A stretch of DNA of 64,000 nt from NCBI RefSeq assembly GCF_001708185.1, contig NZ_MDDN01000001.1, positions 806,001-870,000 of the forward strand. The letters run 5' to 3'. Position numbers and translations under genes: made by a program. How positions within the stretch are numbered: position 1 is the stretch's first letter; each line of letters starts with the position of its first letter. The DNA is from Lysinibacillus xylanilyticus. Lineage in GTDB: Bacteria > Bacillota > Bacilli > Bacillales_A > Planococcaceae. The notes beneath the pieces were generated by a model, which worked only from the letters and a program-made list of their open reading frames with translations, made no database searches and had not been told where the DNA came from. Shown here in pieces: positions 8,510 through 15,397 of the stretch.

Positions 8510-9308
8510 GACATCTAAATCAGCTTTATTTCCATATGTTTTATGGATTGCATTGTTTGTTATCGCCCCGATTGCACTTGTTGTTTACTATTCCCTACTA
8601 GATATACATGGCAATTTCACGCTCGATAACTATAAAGCGTTCTTTACTTCAGTTTATTTAAAAATGACATTAAGCTCATTCTGGTATGCGTTTTTAATTA
8701 CGTTCTTTACGTTACTTATTTCGTATCCAACAGCCTATTTTTTAACTAAAACAAAACATAAGCAGCTTTGGCTTTTACTAATTATTATTCCTTCTTGGAT
8801 TAATCTTTTGTTAAAAACATATGCTTTTATCGGGATTTTCGGCTTGTACGGCCCGATCAACGCATTTATCGAAGTGTTTGGTTTTGATCCGAAGCAAATG
8901 CTATTTACTGACATTAGTTTTGTATTTGTATCGGTTTATATTTTTATTCCATTTATGATTTTACCGATTTTCAACTCATTAGATCGTTTAAATCCAACTC
9001 TTGTCTACGCGGCACGTGATTTAGGAGCATCTGCCTTTACTACATTCCGTCGTGTTGTGTTGCCTCTAACAATGGACGGTGTAAAATCAGGGATTCAAGT
9101 TGTATTTATCCCTGCATTATCACTCTTCATGATTACTCGTTTAATTGCAGGAAACCGTGTCATTACACTTGGTACAGCTATTGAACAACAATTCCTGGTT
9201 ACCCAAAACTGGGGAATGGGTTCAACAATTGCCGTTTTCTTAATTTTATTCATGGTAATTATTATGTTAATTACAGGGCAAAAGGATAAAGGAGGTCGCG
9301 TACGATGA
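8499..9308 (+). CDS. potB: Spermidine/putrescine ABC permease PotB
   Basis: Inner-membrane permease of 269 residues with six predicted helices and the BPD_transp_1 EAA loop ([20 protein letters not shown], about 174-193). I place the start at ATG 8499 because GGAG lies nine bases upstream within the end of potA; an ATG five codons earlier lacks a ribosome site. It overlaps potC by four bases. It pairs with PotC to form the channel. Confidence 0.92.
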   Translation: MQTKTSKSALFPYVLWIALFVIAPIALVVYYSLLDIHGNFTLDNYKAFFTSVYLKMTLSSFWYAFLITFFTLLISYPTAYFLTKTKHKQLWLLLIIIPSWINLLLKTYAFIGIFGLYGPINAFIEVFGFDPKQMLFTDISFVFVSVYIFIPFMILPIFNSLDRLNPTLVYAARDLGASAFTTFRRVVLPLTMDGVKSGIQVVFIPALSLFMITRLIAGNRVITLGTAIEQQFLVTQNWGMGSTIAVFLILFMVIIMLITGQKDKGGRVR

Positions 9309-10102
9309 AAAAACTATCAGCATCAGCAAAAGTGTATTTAGCGATTGTTTTTATCGTCTTGTATGCACCTATCTTCTATTTAATCTTTTATTCATTCAAT
9401 AGTGGCGGATCAATGAATAATTTTGAGTCCTTTACGTTAGAACATTATAAAGCTGTCTTTGAGGATTCTCGTCTACTTGTTATTCTAATTAATACAGTAA
9501 TCGTGGCATTGCTTTCGGCATTGATTTCTACAATCATTGGGACGCTAGGAGCCATTGGCATTGTCACTGTTAAAAATTCAAGAATGCGTAATACATTACT
9601 TTCTTTAAACAATGTGTTAATTGTTAGCCCAGATGTTATTATTGGTGCAAGCTTTTTAATTTTATTTACAATGATTGGAGTTAAACTAGGCTTTGCTTCT
9701 GTGTTATTAGCACATGTAGCATTTAGTGTTCCAATTGTTGTATTGATGGTCTTACCTAAACTGTTAGAAATGAATAAATCATTAATCGACGCTGCATTAG
9801 ATTTAGGGGCGACGAAAAAAGATGTCATGATGCGTGTTATTTTACCGTATATTAAGCCTGGTATTTTTGCAGGGTTCTTCCTTGCCTTAACGTATTCTCT
9901 AGATGATTTCGCGGTAACGTTTTTCGTGACAGGTAACGGCTTCAGCACATTATCTGTTGAAATTTACTCTATGGCTCGCGCCGGCATTTCCTTAACTATT
10001 AATGCACTTTCTGGTTTAGTATTCTTTGTTACAGTGATCGTCGTAATTGGCTATTATTTCATCACAAGCCGCGCTAGTAAAAGAACGGGGGGCCAACAAT
10101 GA
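9305..10102 (+). CDS. potC: Spermidine/putrescine ABC permease PotC
   Basis: Second permease, 265 residues, about six TM helices, EAA loop around residues 160-180 (DAALDLGATKKDVMMRVILP). The ATG follows AAAGGAGG inside potB, and the stop overlaps the potD start (ATGA), so all four pot genes are translationally coupled. The charged segment LDDFAVTFF in the fifth-sixth helix region is characteristic of PotC. Confidence 0.92.
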   Translation: MKKLSASAKVYLAIVFIVLYAPIFYLIFYSFNSGGSMNNFESFTLEHYKAVFEDSRLLVILINTVIVALLSALISTIIGTLGAIGIVTVKNSRMRNTLLSLNNVLIVSPDVIIGASFLILFTMIGVKLGFASVLLAHVAFSVPIVVLMVLPKLLEMNKSLIDAALDLGATKKDVMMRVILPYIKPGIFAGFFLALTYSLDDFAVTFFVTGNGFSTLSVEIYSMARAGISLTINALSGLVFFVTVIVVIGYYFITSRASKRTGGQQ

Positions 10103-11172
10103 AGCAATTAATTCAAGCTACTATCGCTATACTTGTCGTTTCCGCCCTTTTATTTTACGCTGCCGATGCTTTGAGCGCTGGTGGTGGAAAAAGTGGAAAA
10201 AATACATTAACGATCTTTAACTGGGGAGAATATATTGATCCTGATTTGCTAAAGCAATTTGAAAAAGAAACAGGTATTCATGTCATTTACGAGACATTTG
10301 ATTCCAATGAAGCGATGATGACAAAAATTAAACAAGGTGGTACGGCTTACGATATTGCAATACCTTCTGAATATATGATTGAAAAAATGAAGGAAGAAAA
10401 CTTACTTATTCCTTTAGATAAAACAAAAATCCCGAATATAAAAAATATCGATCCTTATTTTTTAGACTTACCATTTGATGAAGATAACACATATTCCGTA
10501 CCATATTTCTGGGGCACAGTTGGCGTTGTTTATAATCCTAAGCTTGTTGGCAATCTGGACTTCTCATCTTGGGATGACTTATGGGACCCTTCGTTAAAAC
10601 GTAAAGTCTTTTTAGTAGACGGCGCACGTGAGGTAATCGGTATGGGCTTAAACAATCTTGGTTATTCACTTAATACTTTAAATGACCATGAGCTACGTGA
10701 AGCTACTGATAAACTCATTACGTTAGCACCAAATGTCAAAGCCATTATCGGGGATGAAATTACTCCGCTAATGATTAATAATGAAGCAGCTGTGGCACTC
10801 ACTTGGTCTGGGCAAGCAGCCGACATGTTGTCAGAAAATGAAGAGCTAGACTTTGCTGTACCAAAGGAAGGTTCGAACTTATGGTTTGATAATATGGTCA
10901 TTCCGAAAACTTCAAAAAATATTGATGGTGCACATGCCTTCATTAACTTTATGCTGAAAGCCGAAACAGGCGCTAAAAATGCTGATTTCGTAGGCTACTC
11001 TACTCCAAATATTGCAGCAATGAAATTAATGGATCCGGAAGTTGTATCTGATGAGCGTTTCTATCCTTCTGAAGAACAACGTAAAACATTAGAAGTTTAT
11101 AAAAACTTAGGCCCTGATTATTTAGGTAAATACAATGAACTGTTTTTAGAATTTAAAATGAGTATTCGATAA
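10099..11172 (+). CDS. potD: Spermidine/putrescine-binding protein PotD
   Basis: Substrate receptor of 357 residues. N-terminal hydrophobic segment (residues about 5-26) then an SBP_bac domain beginning FNWGEYIDPDLLKQFEKETG; the PotD signatures YDIAIPSEYMI, VPYFWGTVGVVYNP and LTWSGQAAD are present. There is no Cys in the N-terminal region and so no lipobox; the protein is either held by its uncleaved helix or cut by signal peptidase I near ADALSA. Which polyamine it binds cannot be read from the sequence. Last gene of the operon; the terminator lies about 230 bases downstream, beyond a repeat element. Confidence 0.9.
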   Translation: MKQLIQATIAILVVSALLFYAADALSAGGGKSGKNTLTIFNWGEYIDPDLLKQFEKETGIHVIYETFDSNEAMMTKIKQGGTAYDIAIPSEYMIEKMKEENLLIPLDKTKIPNIKNIDPYFLDLPFDEDNTYSVPYFWGTVGVVYNPKLVGNLDFSSWDDLWDPSLKRKVFLVDGAREVIGMGLNNLGYSLNTLNDHELREATDKLITLAPNVKAIIGDEITPLMINNEAAVALTWSGQAADMLSENEELDFAVPKEGSNLWFDNMVIPKTSKNIDGAHAFINFMLKAETGAKNADFVGYSTPNIAAMKLMDPEVVSDERFYPSEEQRKTLEVYKNLGPDYLGKYNELFLEFKMSIR

Positions 11173-11173
11173 C

Positions 11174-11397
11174 CTCTATCAATTATGCCCCGGCATAATT
11201 GCGTTAGGAATCGGCTGGAGGCTTAACTTATTTCAGCAAATGTTTTCTGTAACGAAAGTGAAACGGCAGTTACAAATGTTTTCTGTAACGAAAGCGTAGC
11301 GATAGGTACAGATGTTTAGACACCCGCTGAAAAGTAACTTAAACCTCGTATTCATACCAACACCTATAAAAGTAGGCGACTCCTGCTGAAAGAAGTT
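11174..11397. repeat. Dispersed repeat family, copy B (between potD stop and its terminator)
   Basis: Begins with the palindrome ATTATGCC-CC-GGCATAAT and TGCGTT; then TTAACTTATTTCAGC; two similar modules each containing ATGTTTTCTGTAACGAAAG; then ACCCGCTGAAA and the end motif CTGCTGAAAGAAGTTAA. It has no open frame with a ribosome site. It is rearranged relative to the other copies, with extra internal modules. Confidence 0.7.
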
Positions 11398-11398
11398 A

Positions 11399-11437
11399 AA
11401 GCTGTTCTCACGTTACGAACGTTGAGAACAGCTTTTT
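11399..11437 (+). terminator. Terminator of potABCD
   Basis: GCTGTTCTCA ... TGAGAACAGC with ten paired bases, followed by TTTTT. Confidence 0.85.
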
Positions 11438-11683
11438 GCTAATTTAGATGAAAATATATGCCTAACAGTCTTGCCCAAAAACTCGCTATTCCCCCATCAG
11501 TGTTTGCTTCAAAGCTTGGCAGTCAGTTGACTGTGAACGTTCAGGAAGCTACAAATACCTCCCAAGGCTAAAGTAGCGAGGGTGATCGGTAGCCAATTCC
11601 CTTATTTCAGACTTCTAGTCAATAGCAAAGGTACAAGCCTTGTGGTAGACTGTAGTATATTTGATTAAAGAAGGGGGTATTCG
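11438..11683. other. Non-coding gap before the MFS gene
   Basis: About 245 bases without a gene. A moderately GC-rich section at 11465-11610 contains a small hairpin (CAGTCA-gt-TGACTG). I recognise no riboswitch class. The last 60 bases should hold the MFS promoter, but no convincing -35/-10 pair is visible. An AGAAGGGGG ribosome site precedes the start. Confidence 0.4.
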
Positions 11684-12880
11684 ATGACCCAGCAGAAGTC
11701 CAATAAGGCGGCTTTGTATATTTTAATGTTTAATATGTTTATCGCAATGGGGAGTATTGGAATTATTATTCCTGTTATGCCTGAGTATTTAAAACTATTT
11801 GGTGCCGCTGGACAAATTCTTGGCATGTTGATTGCAACATTCGCCTTAGCTCAATTCGTATTTTCTCCAATTGCTGGGAATCTTTCGGATCGATATGGTC
11901 GTAAAAATCTCATTATTTTCGGTCTTATAGTAACAGGACTTGCCCAAATTGGTTTCGGGCTTTCTACAGATGTGTGGATGCTCTTCTTGGCACGCTTTTT
12001 AGGCGGCCTTGGTTCCGCATTTGTGGCACCTCCTATCATGGCATTTGTGGCAGACGTTACAACGTATGAAGAACGTGGTAAAGGAATGGGCATGTTAGGG
12101 GCATCCATGTCTCTAGGCTTTATGATCGGACCAGGGATTGGCGGATTCTTATCTCACGTTAGTTTACATTTCCCATTCTATACGGCTGGAACTGCAGCTA
12201 TTTTAGCATCAATTTTATCGTTGTTTTTATTACCTTCTAAAAAGCCAAATACAACACAAAAAATGCAGAAGCAAGATAACCTTGGGAAGCAAATGGTACG
12301 TTCAGTACATATGCCTTACTTTGTAATGCTAATTATTATGATGGTATTTTCATTTGGAATTGCTAACTTCCAAACAACATTATCGTTATTTGTTACAGAA
12401 AAGTTCAATTACACACCTACAGATATCGCTATTATCTTAGTTGTAGGTGGTGCTTTTGGTGTTGTTGTACAAATGTTTGTTATTACACCACTGTTTAATC
12501 GCTTTGGCGAAATGAAAGTAGTGTTAGTCAATTTATTTATCGCAGCCATATCAATTTTCTTAATTTTATTTGTGTCTGGCTTTGCCCTTATTTTAGTTGT
12601 AGCGACAGTCTTCTCTACAGCTACGACATTGATTCGCCCAGCTGTCAACACATTGATTTCGAAGCTTGCTGAGACGGAACAAGGCTTTGCGGCTGGTCTG
12701 AACAATGCATATATGAGCCTCGGTAATATGATTGGTCCTGCATTAGCAGGTATATTATTCGATTGGAATATGAACAGTCCTTATATTTTCGGAGCTATTA
12801 TTTTAATGGCCTGCTTCTTCCTTGCCCTTATCTGGACGATGAAAAAAGCACCACACCTGTTGCATCCTGATACAAAATAG
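11684..12880 (+). CDS. MFS multidrug efflux transporter, NorA/Bmr-like (DHA1 family)
   Basis: Drug:H+ antiporter of 398 residues with about 12 TM helices. Motif A (GNLSDRYGRKNLI, loop 2-3), motif B-like LARFLGG and the DHA-specific motif C (GPGIGGFL, TM5) are all visible. The central loop after TM6 is basic and Gln-rich (about 185-205). The ATG follows AAGGGGG. It stands alone between the pot operon and the thiamine unit. Substrate cannot be predicted beyond lipophilic cations or quinolones for relatives. The gene ends 13 bases before the -35 of the next unit, and no clear terminator is seen. Confidence 0.85.
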   Translation: MTQQKSNKAALYILMFNMFIAMGSIGIIIPVMPEYLKLFGAAGQILGMLIATFALAQFVFSPIAGNLSDRYGRKNLIIFGLIVTGLAQIGFGLSTDVWMLFLARFLGGLGSAFVAPPIMAFVADVTTYEERGKGMGMLGASMSLGFMIGPGIGGFLSHVSLHFPFYTAGTAAILASILSLFLLPSKKPNTTQKMQKQDNLGKQMVRSVHMPYFVMLIIMMVFSFGIANFQTTLSLFVTEKFNYTPTDIAIILVVGGAFGVVVQMFVITPLFNRFGEMKVVLVNLFIAAISIFLILFVSGFALILVVATVFSTATTLIRPAVNTLISKLAETEQGFAAGLNNAYMSLGNMIGPALAGILFDWNMNSPYIFGAIILMACFFLALIWTMKKAPHLLHPDTK

Positions 12881-12892
12881 ACAGAAAAGTCA

Positions 12893-12920
12893 TTGACTAT
12901 TTTTGGTAGTATGCTACATT
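12893..12920 (+). promoter_or_regulatory. Promoter of the TPP riboswitch-thiW transcript
   Basis: TTGACT (12893-12898), 16-base spacer, TACATT (12915-12920), placing the transcript start about 30 bases before the aptamer. Confidence 0.5.
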
Positions 12921-12959
12921 ATTATGTAATAAGATAGAATTAAATTAAATTTTTTTATT

Positions 12960-13052
12960 ACCACTAGGGGAGTCTTTAAAAGGCTGAGACGTATATGATC
13001 ATATACGGACCCTTTGAACCTGATCTAGTTCATACTAGCGGAGGGAAGTGGC
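12960..13052 (+). ncRNA. TPP riboswitch (THI element)
   Basis: Clear thi-box aptamer: P1 arms CCACT/AGTGG; left pyrimidine-sensor region GGCTGAGAC; variable hairpin around ATATGATCATAT; then the pyrophosphate-side motif ACCCTTTGAACCTGATCTAG and the closing TAGCGGAGGGAAGTGG. It is followed by an intrinsic terminator, so thiamine pyrophosphate binding should turn transcription of thiW off. Confidence 0.97.
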
Positions 13053-13082
13053 GACACTTGCTTTTTAATATGTAAATGCAAG

Positions 13083-13119
13083 GCCGCTTCCTATTGTTTT
13101 TTAGGAAGCGGCTTTTTTT
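13083..13119 (+). terminator. Riboswitch-controlled terminator
   Basis: GCCGCTTCCTA ... TAGGAAGCGGC hairpin followed by seven T. It is the expression platform of the TPP riboswitch. Confidence 0.9.
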
Positions 13120-13187
13120 GTAAGTTTACCTTAAGAATGCTCGCCAATCTAGCAACATTATATCCAAGGTTAGCGGTGGGGCTTATA

Positions 13188-13691
13188 GTTTTAGCGGCGC
13201 AGTTTTTCTTGATTACCGGCGCATCTCATGGTTTTAGCGGCGATGTTCTCTTGGTTACCGGCGCATTCATGGTTTTAGCGGCGCAGTTTTCTTGATTACC
13301 GGCGCATCTCGTGGTTTTAGCGGCGATGTTCTCTTGGTTACCGGCGCATCTCGTGGTTTTAGCGGCGATGTTCTCTTGGTTACCGGCGGAATTCACGGTT
13401 TTAGCGGCGCAGTTCTCTTGGTTACCGGCGCATCTCATGGTTTTAGCGGCGCAGTTCTCTTGGTTACCGGCGCATCTCATGGTTTTAGCGGCGCAGTTTT
13501 CTTGATTACCGGCGCATCTCATGGTTTTAGCGGCGCAGTTTTCTTGGTTACCGGCGCATCTCATGGTTTTAGCGGCGATGTTCTCTTGGTTACCGGCGCA
13601 TCTCATGGTTTTAGCGGCGCAGTTTTCTTGATTACCAGCGCATCTCGCGGTTTTAGCGGCGCAGTTCTCTTCATTACCGGCGGAACTTCAA
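13188..13691 (+). repeat. Tandem array of twelve 42-bp units in the thiW leader
   Basis: Units start with GTTTTAGCGG at 13188, 13231, 13272, 13314, 13356, 13398, 13440, 13482, 13524, 13566, 13608 and 13650. The first interval is 43 and the second 41, the rest exactly 42. Each unit reads GTTTTAGCGGCG, then CA or AT plus GTT(T/C)TCTTG(A/G), TTACCGGCG, and CATCTCATG or a near variant. Variation is limited to a few positions, chiefly CA/AT after GCGGCG, T/C, A/G, and CATCTCATG versus CATCTCGTG or GAATTCACG. The period divides by three and lacks stops, so long open frames appear on both strands; these look fortuitous. There are no distinct spacers, so it is not CRISPR. Confidence 0.95.
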
Positions 13692-13739
13692 ATTTACCGG
13701 TATTAACGATTAAATTCATATTTCAAAGGAGTGTAAATT

Positions 13740-14240
13740 ATGTCAATTCGAAAACTAACAATCATGGCCCTACTAGTAGCAATTGCCGTAGCAGGTTCTA
13801 CCTTCGTTTCAATACCAACGGGAATTGCGCGTGCCTATCCTGTACAGCATGCCATTAATGTTTTTGGCGCTATCATTCTTGGACCAGTACCTACTGTTAT
13901 GGTCGCCTTTGTCACAGCAATTATTCGTATTTTAACAGGCACAGGTTCATTATTAGCTATACCTGGTAGTGTCATTGGCGCTTTGTTTGCATCTCTGGCC
14001 TATAAATATAGCGGCAAGATGTGGCTAGCTGGTGTCGGTGAAATATTCGGGACAGGAATTATTGCCTCACTCATTGCAGTGCCCTATGCACATTTATTAA
14101 TGGGGACATCCGTGGCAGCATTATTTTTTATGCCAGCCTTTCTAACATCCAGTACGATTGGTGCTGTCTTAGGCATTGTCATTGCTAACAATTTACGTAA
14201 GACTGTATTGGTAACTAACCTTAACACCCTGCTTAAATAA
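13740..14240 (+). CDS. thiW: Thiamine-precursor ECF transporter S component ThiW
   Basis: Membrane protein of 166 residues with about five TM helices, typical of ECF S components. ThiW-family features: YPVQHAINVFGAIILGPVPTV near residues 33-52 and the later GSLLAIPGSVIGALFASL. It captures a thiamine precursor (probably the hydroxyethylthiazole moiety, from family knowledge) and docks on a shared EcfT-EcfA module encoded elsewhere. The start ATG follows AAAGGAG. A TPP riboswitch heads the transcript, supporting the thiamine link, but about 620 bases including the 42-bp array separate riboswitch terminator and start codon. Confidence 0.9.
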   Translation: MSIRKLTIMALLVAIAVAGSTFVSIPTGIARAYPVQHAINVFGAIILGPVPTVMVAFVTAIIRILTGTGSLLAIPGSVIGALFASLAYKYSGKMWLAGVGEIFGTGIIASLIAVPYAHLLMGTSVAALFFMPAFLTSSTIGAVLGIVIANNLRKTVLVTNLNTLLK

Positions 14241-14262
14241 TGATTGGTTACAATTTAAAAAT

Positions 14263-14297
14263 GTTACTTCTTAATGGCCATTAAGAAGTAACGCTTT
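14263..14297. terminator. Perfect 30-bp palindromic terminator between thiW and the EVE gene
   Basis: GTTACTTCTTAATGG / CCATTAAGAAGTAAC (14263-14292) with no loop spacer. On the reverse strand it is followed by ATTTTT and can end the MarR-EVE transcript; the forward T run is weak. Confidence 0.75.
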
Positions 14298-14310
14298 GAT
14301 CCAACTAAAT

Positions 14311-14772
14311 TCATCCATACTTCAACGGCAATCCCATTTCATGAGCAATTAATAAGAAGTCTTTTTTGCTTATTTCAAAATGACCAAATCTGAATTTATA
14401 ACCATATTTCGATTTATCTTCTACAAATTCTAAATAATCTAAGATCCTTTTTATCGGTACAGACTTTGCATCTTTATAAAAGTCTATATCTCTTCTAAAA
14501 GGAATAAAATTTTCTGTCATTTGGAACTCATATATTCGCTCGTCTTTTATTCTTCCAATTGCGGTAAAGGCTCTTACAGGTTCATTACCATCTAAACTGT
14601 TTTTAGGAGAATAATATATAATCCAGTCTCCTTTTTTCATTCGTTTCAAAGGTCTTTCTTTACCATGACACAACTGGCCGAATCCTCCCTCAACCCCTTT
14701 TTGCACATGATTAAGAGATACCACGCCAATCCAATATTTCGGTTCTCTTTCAGTCGTAGGATATAGTGACAT
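14311..14772 (-). CDS. EVE domain protein (UPF0310 family)
   Basis: Protein of 153 residues that is one EVE/PUA-like domain: YWIGVVSLNHVQKGVEGGFGQ at the N terminus, the MKKGDWIIYYSPK segment forming the ligand pocket, then AFTAIGRI and a C-terminal RFGHFEIS. EVE domains are YTH-related folds thought to read modified bases in DNA or RNA (family knowledge); no ligand can be read here. The start is ATG 14772 after AAAGGAGGT; a GTG three codons upstream overlaps that ribosome site. It lies 15 bases after a MarR-type regulator in one transcript, which implies inducible expression. Confidence 0.85.
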   Translation of the reverse strand: MSLYPTTEREPKYWIGVVSLNHVQKGVEGGFGQLCHGKERPLKRMKKGDWIIYYSPKNSLDGNEPVRAFTAIGRIKDERIYEFQMTENFIPFRRDIDFYKDAKSVPIKRILDYLEFVEDKSKYGYKFRFGHFEISKKDFLLIAHEMGLPLKYG

Positions 14773-14787
14773 AGCTTCCACCTCCTT

Positions 14788-15216
14788 TTATTTTGGCGAA
14801 CGATTTTCATATACTTTTTTCAATATGTGTTTCAATTGCTCTTGTTCTTCCAATGAAAGTACGTCTAAAACATCATTCTCAGCAATTGAAAGGATCTTCA
14901 ATAATTCTTCTGCCACATTTTCTCCCTGTTCTGTAAGGCATATTAGATTCTCTCTTCTATTTTCCTGATTTTTCTCTCTATAAACATATTGTCTTTCTTC
15001 TAGATCATCGATAAAAAAGCGGACACTGTTTTTGTCTATTTTTAAAATCTGCCCTATTTGAATTTGGCTAAGTTTTTTTTCTTTTACAAGAATCATTATT
15101 CCAACTTCTCTGGATTTCATTTGATATTTTTCGCTAATATATGTCTCGAGATTTTCCTCTAGAGCCTCCGCTAACTTAAAACTTAGAAAACCAAAAGAAT
15201 TCATAATATTGGTCAT
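14788..15216 (-). CDS. MarR-family regulator of the EVE operon
   Basis: Winged-helix MarR-type protein of 142 residues. Core: dimerisation helix (FKLAEALEENLETYISEKY), winged HTH about 45-100 (LSQIQIGQILKIDKNSVRFFIDDLEERQYV; wing YREKNQENRRENLICLTEQG), and C-terminal helix. The start is ATG 15216 with TGGAGGAG; an in-frame upstream ATG at 15309 would start inside the operator and has no ribosome site. It is first in the operon and should bind the perfect inverted repeat 35 bases upstream, repressing itself and the EVE gene. Inducer unknown. Confidence 0.85.
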   Translation of the reverse strand: MTNIMNSFGFLSFKLAEALEENLETYISEKYQMKSREVGIMILVKEKKLSQIQIGQILKIDKNSVRFFIDDLEERQYVYREKNQENRRENLICLTEQGENVAEELLKILSIAENDVLDVLSLEEQEQLKHILKKVYENRSPK

Positions 15217-15250
15217 GTCAACTCCTCCAAAATATATAATAGTATTTAAA

Positions 15251-15279
15251 AATGATAGTAATATTTCATTACTATCATT
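15251..15279. promoter_or_regulatory. Perfect inverted repeat: probable MarR operator
   Basis: Arms AATGATAGTAAT and ATTACTATCATT, 12 bp each, separated by ATTTC. It lies 35 bp before the marR start, a usual position for an autoregulatory operator. It also overlaps the promoter zone of the only gene transcribed away from here. Confidence 0.75.
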
Positions 15280-15351
15280 GATTATTACATTAAATCCCAT
15301 TAATAACAAGATTAATTTTACTTTTCATGATTTTACAAGCAAAGCAAAACG

Positions 15352-15394
15352 AAACGATGGCTCATTGCTATAAAGCAATGAACCATCGTTTTGT
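15352..15394. terminator. Terminator of the VWA/MoxR/ABC operon
   Basis: Long hairpin ACGATGGCTCATTGC ... GCAATGAACCATCGT flanked by T runs (TTTTGTTT right; TTTCGTTTTG on the reverse strand). It closes the operon that ends at 15398. Confidence 0.8.
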
Positions 15395-15397
15395 TTG

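Noticed and set aside
13188-13691. CRISPR array
   Set aside because: The whole 42-bp unit repeats without distinct spacers, and no cas genes are present.
13226-13858. Long open frames on both strands across the 42-bp array (14-residue repeat proteins)
   Set aside because: A stop-free unit with a length divisible by three yields long frames automatically. None has a ribosome site, the forward frame starts at TTG inside the array and runs out of frame into thiW, and no secretion or repeat-protein logic is seen.
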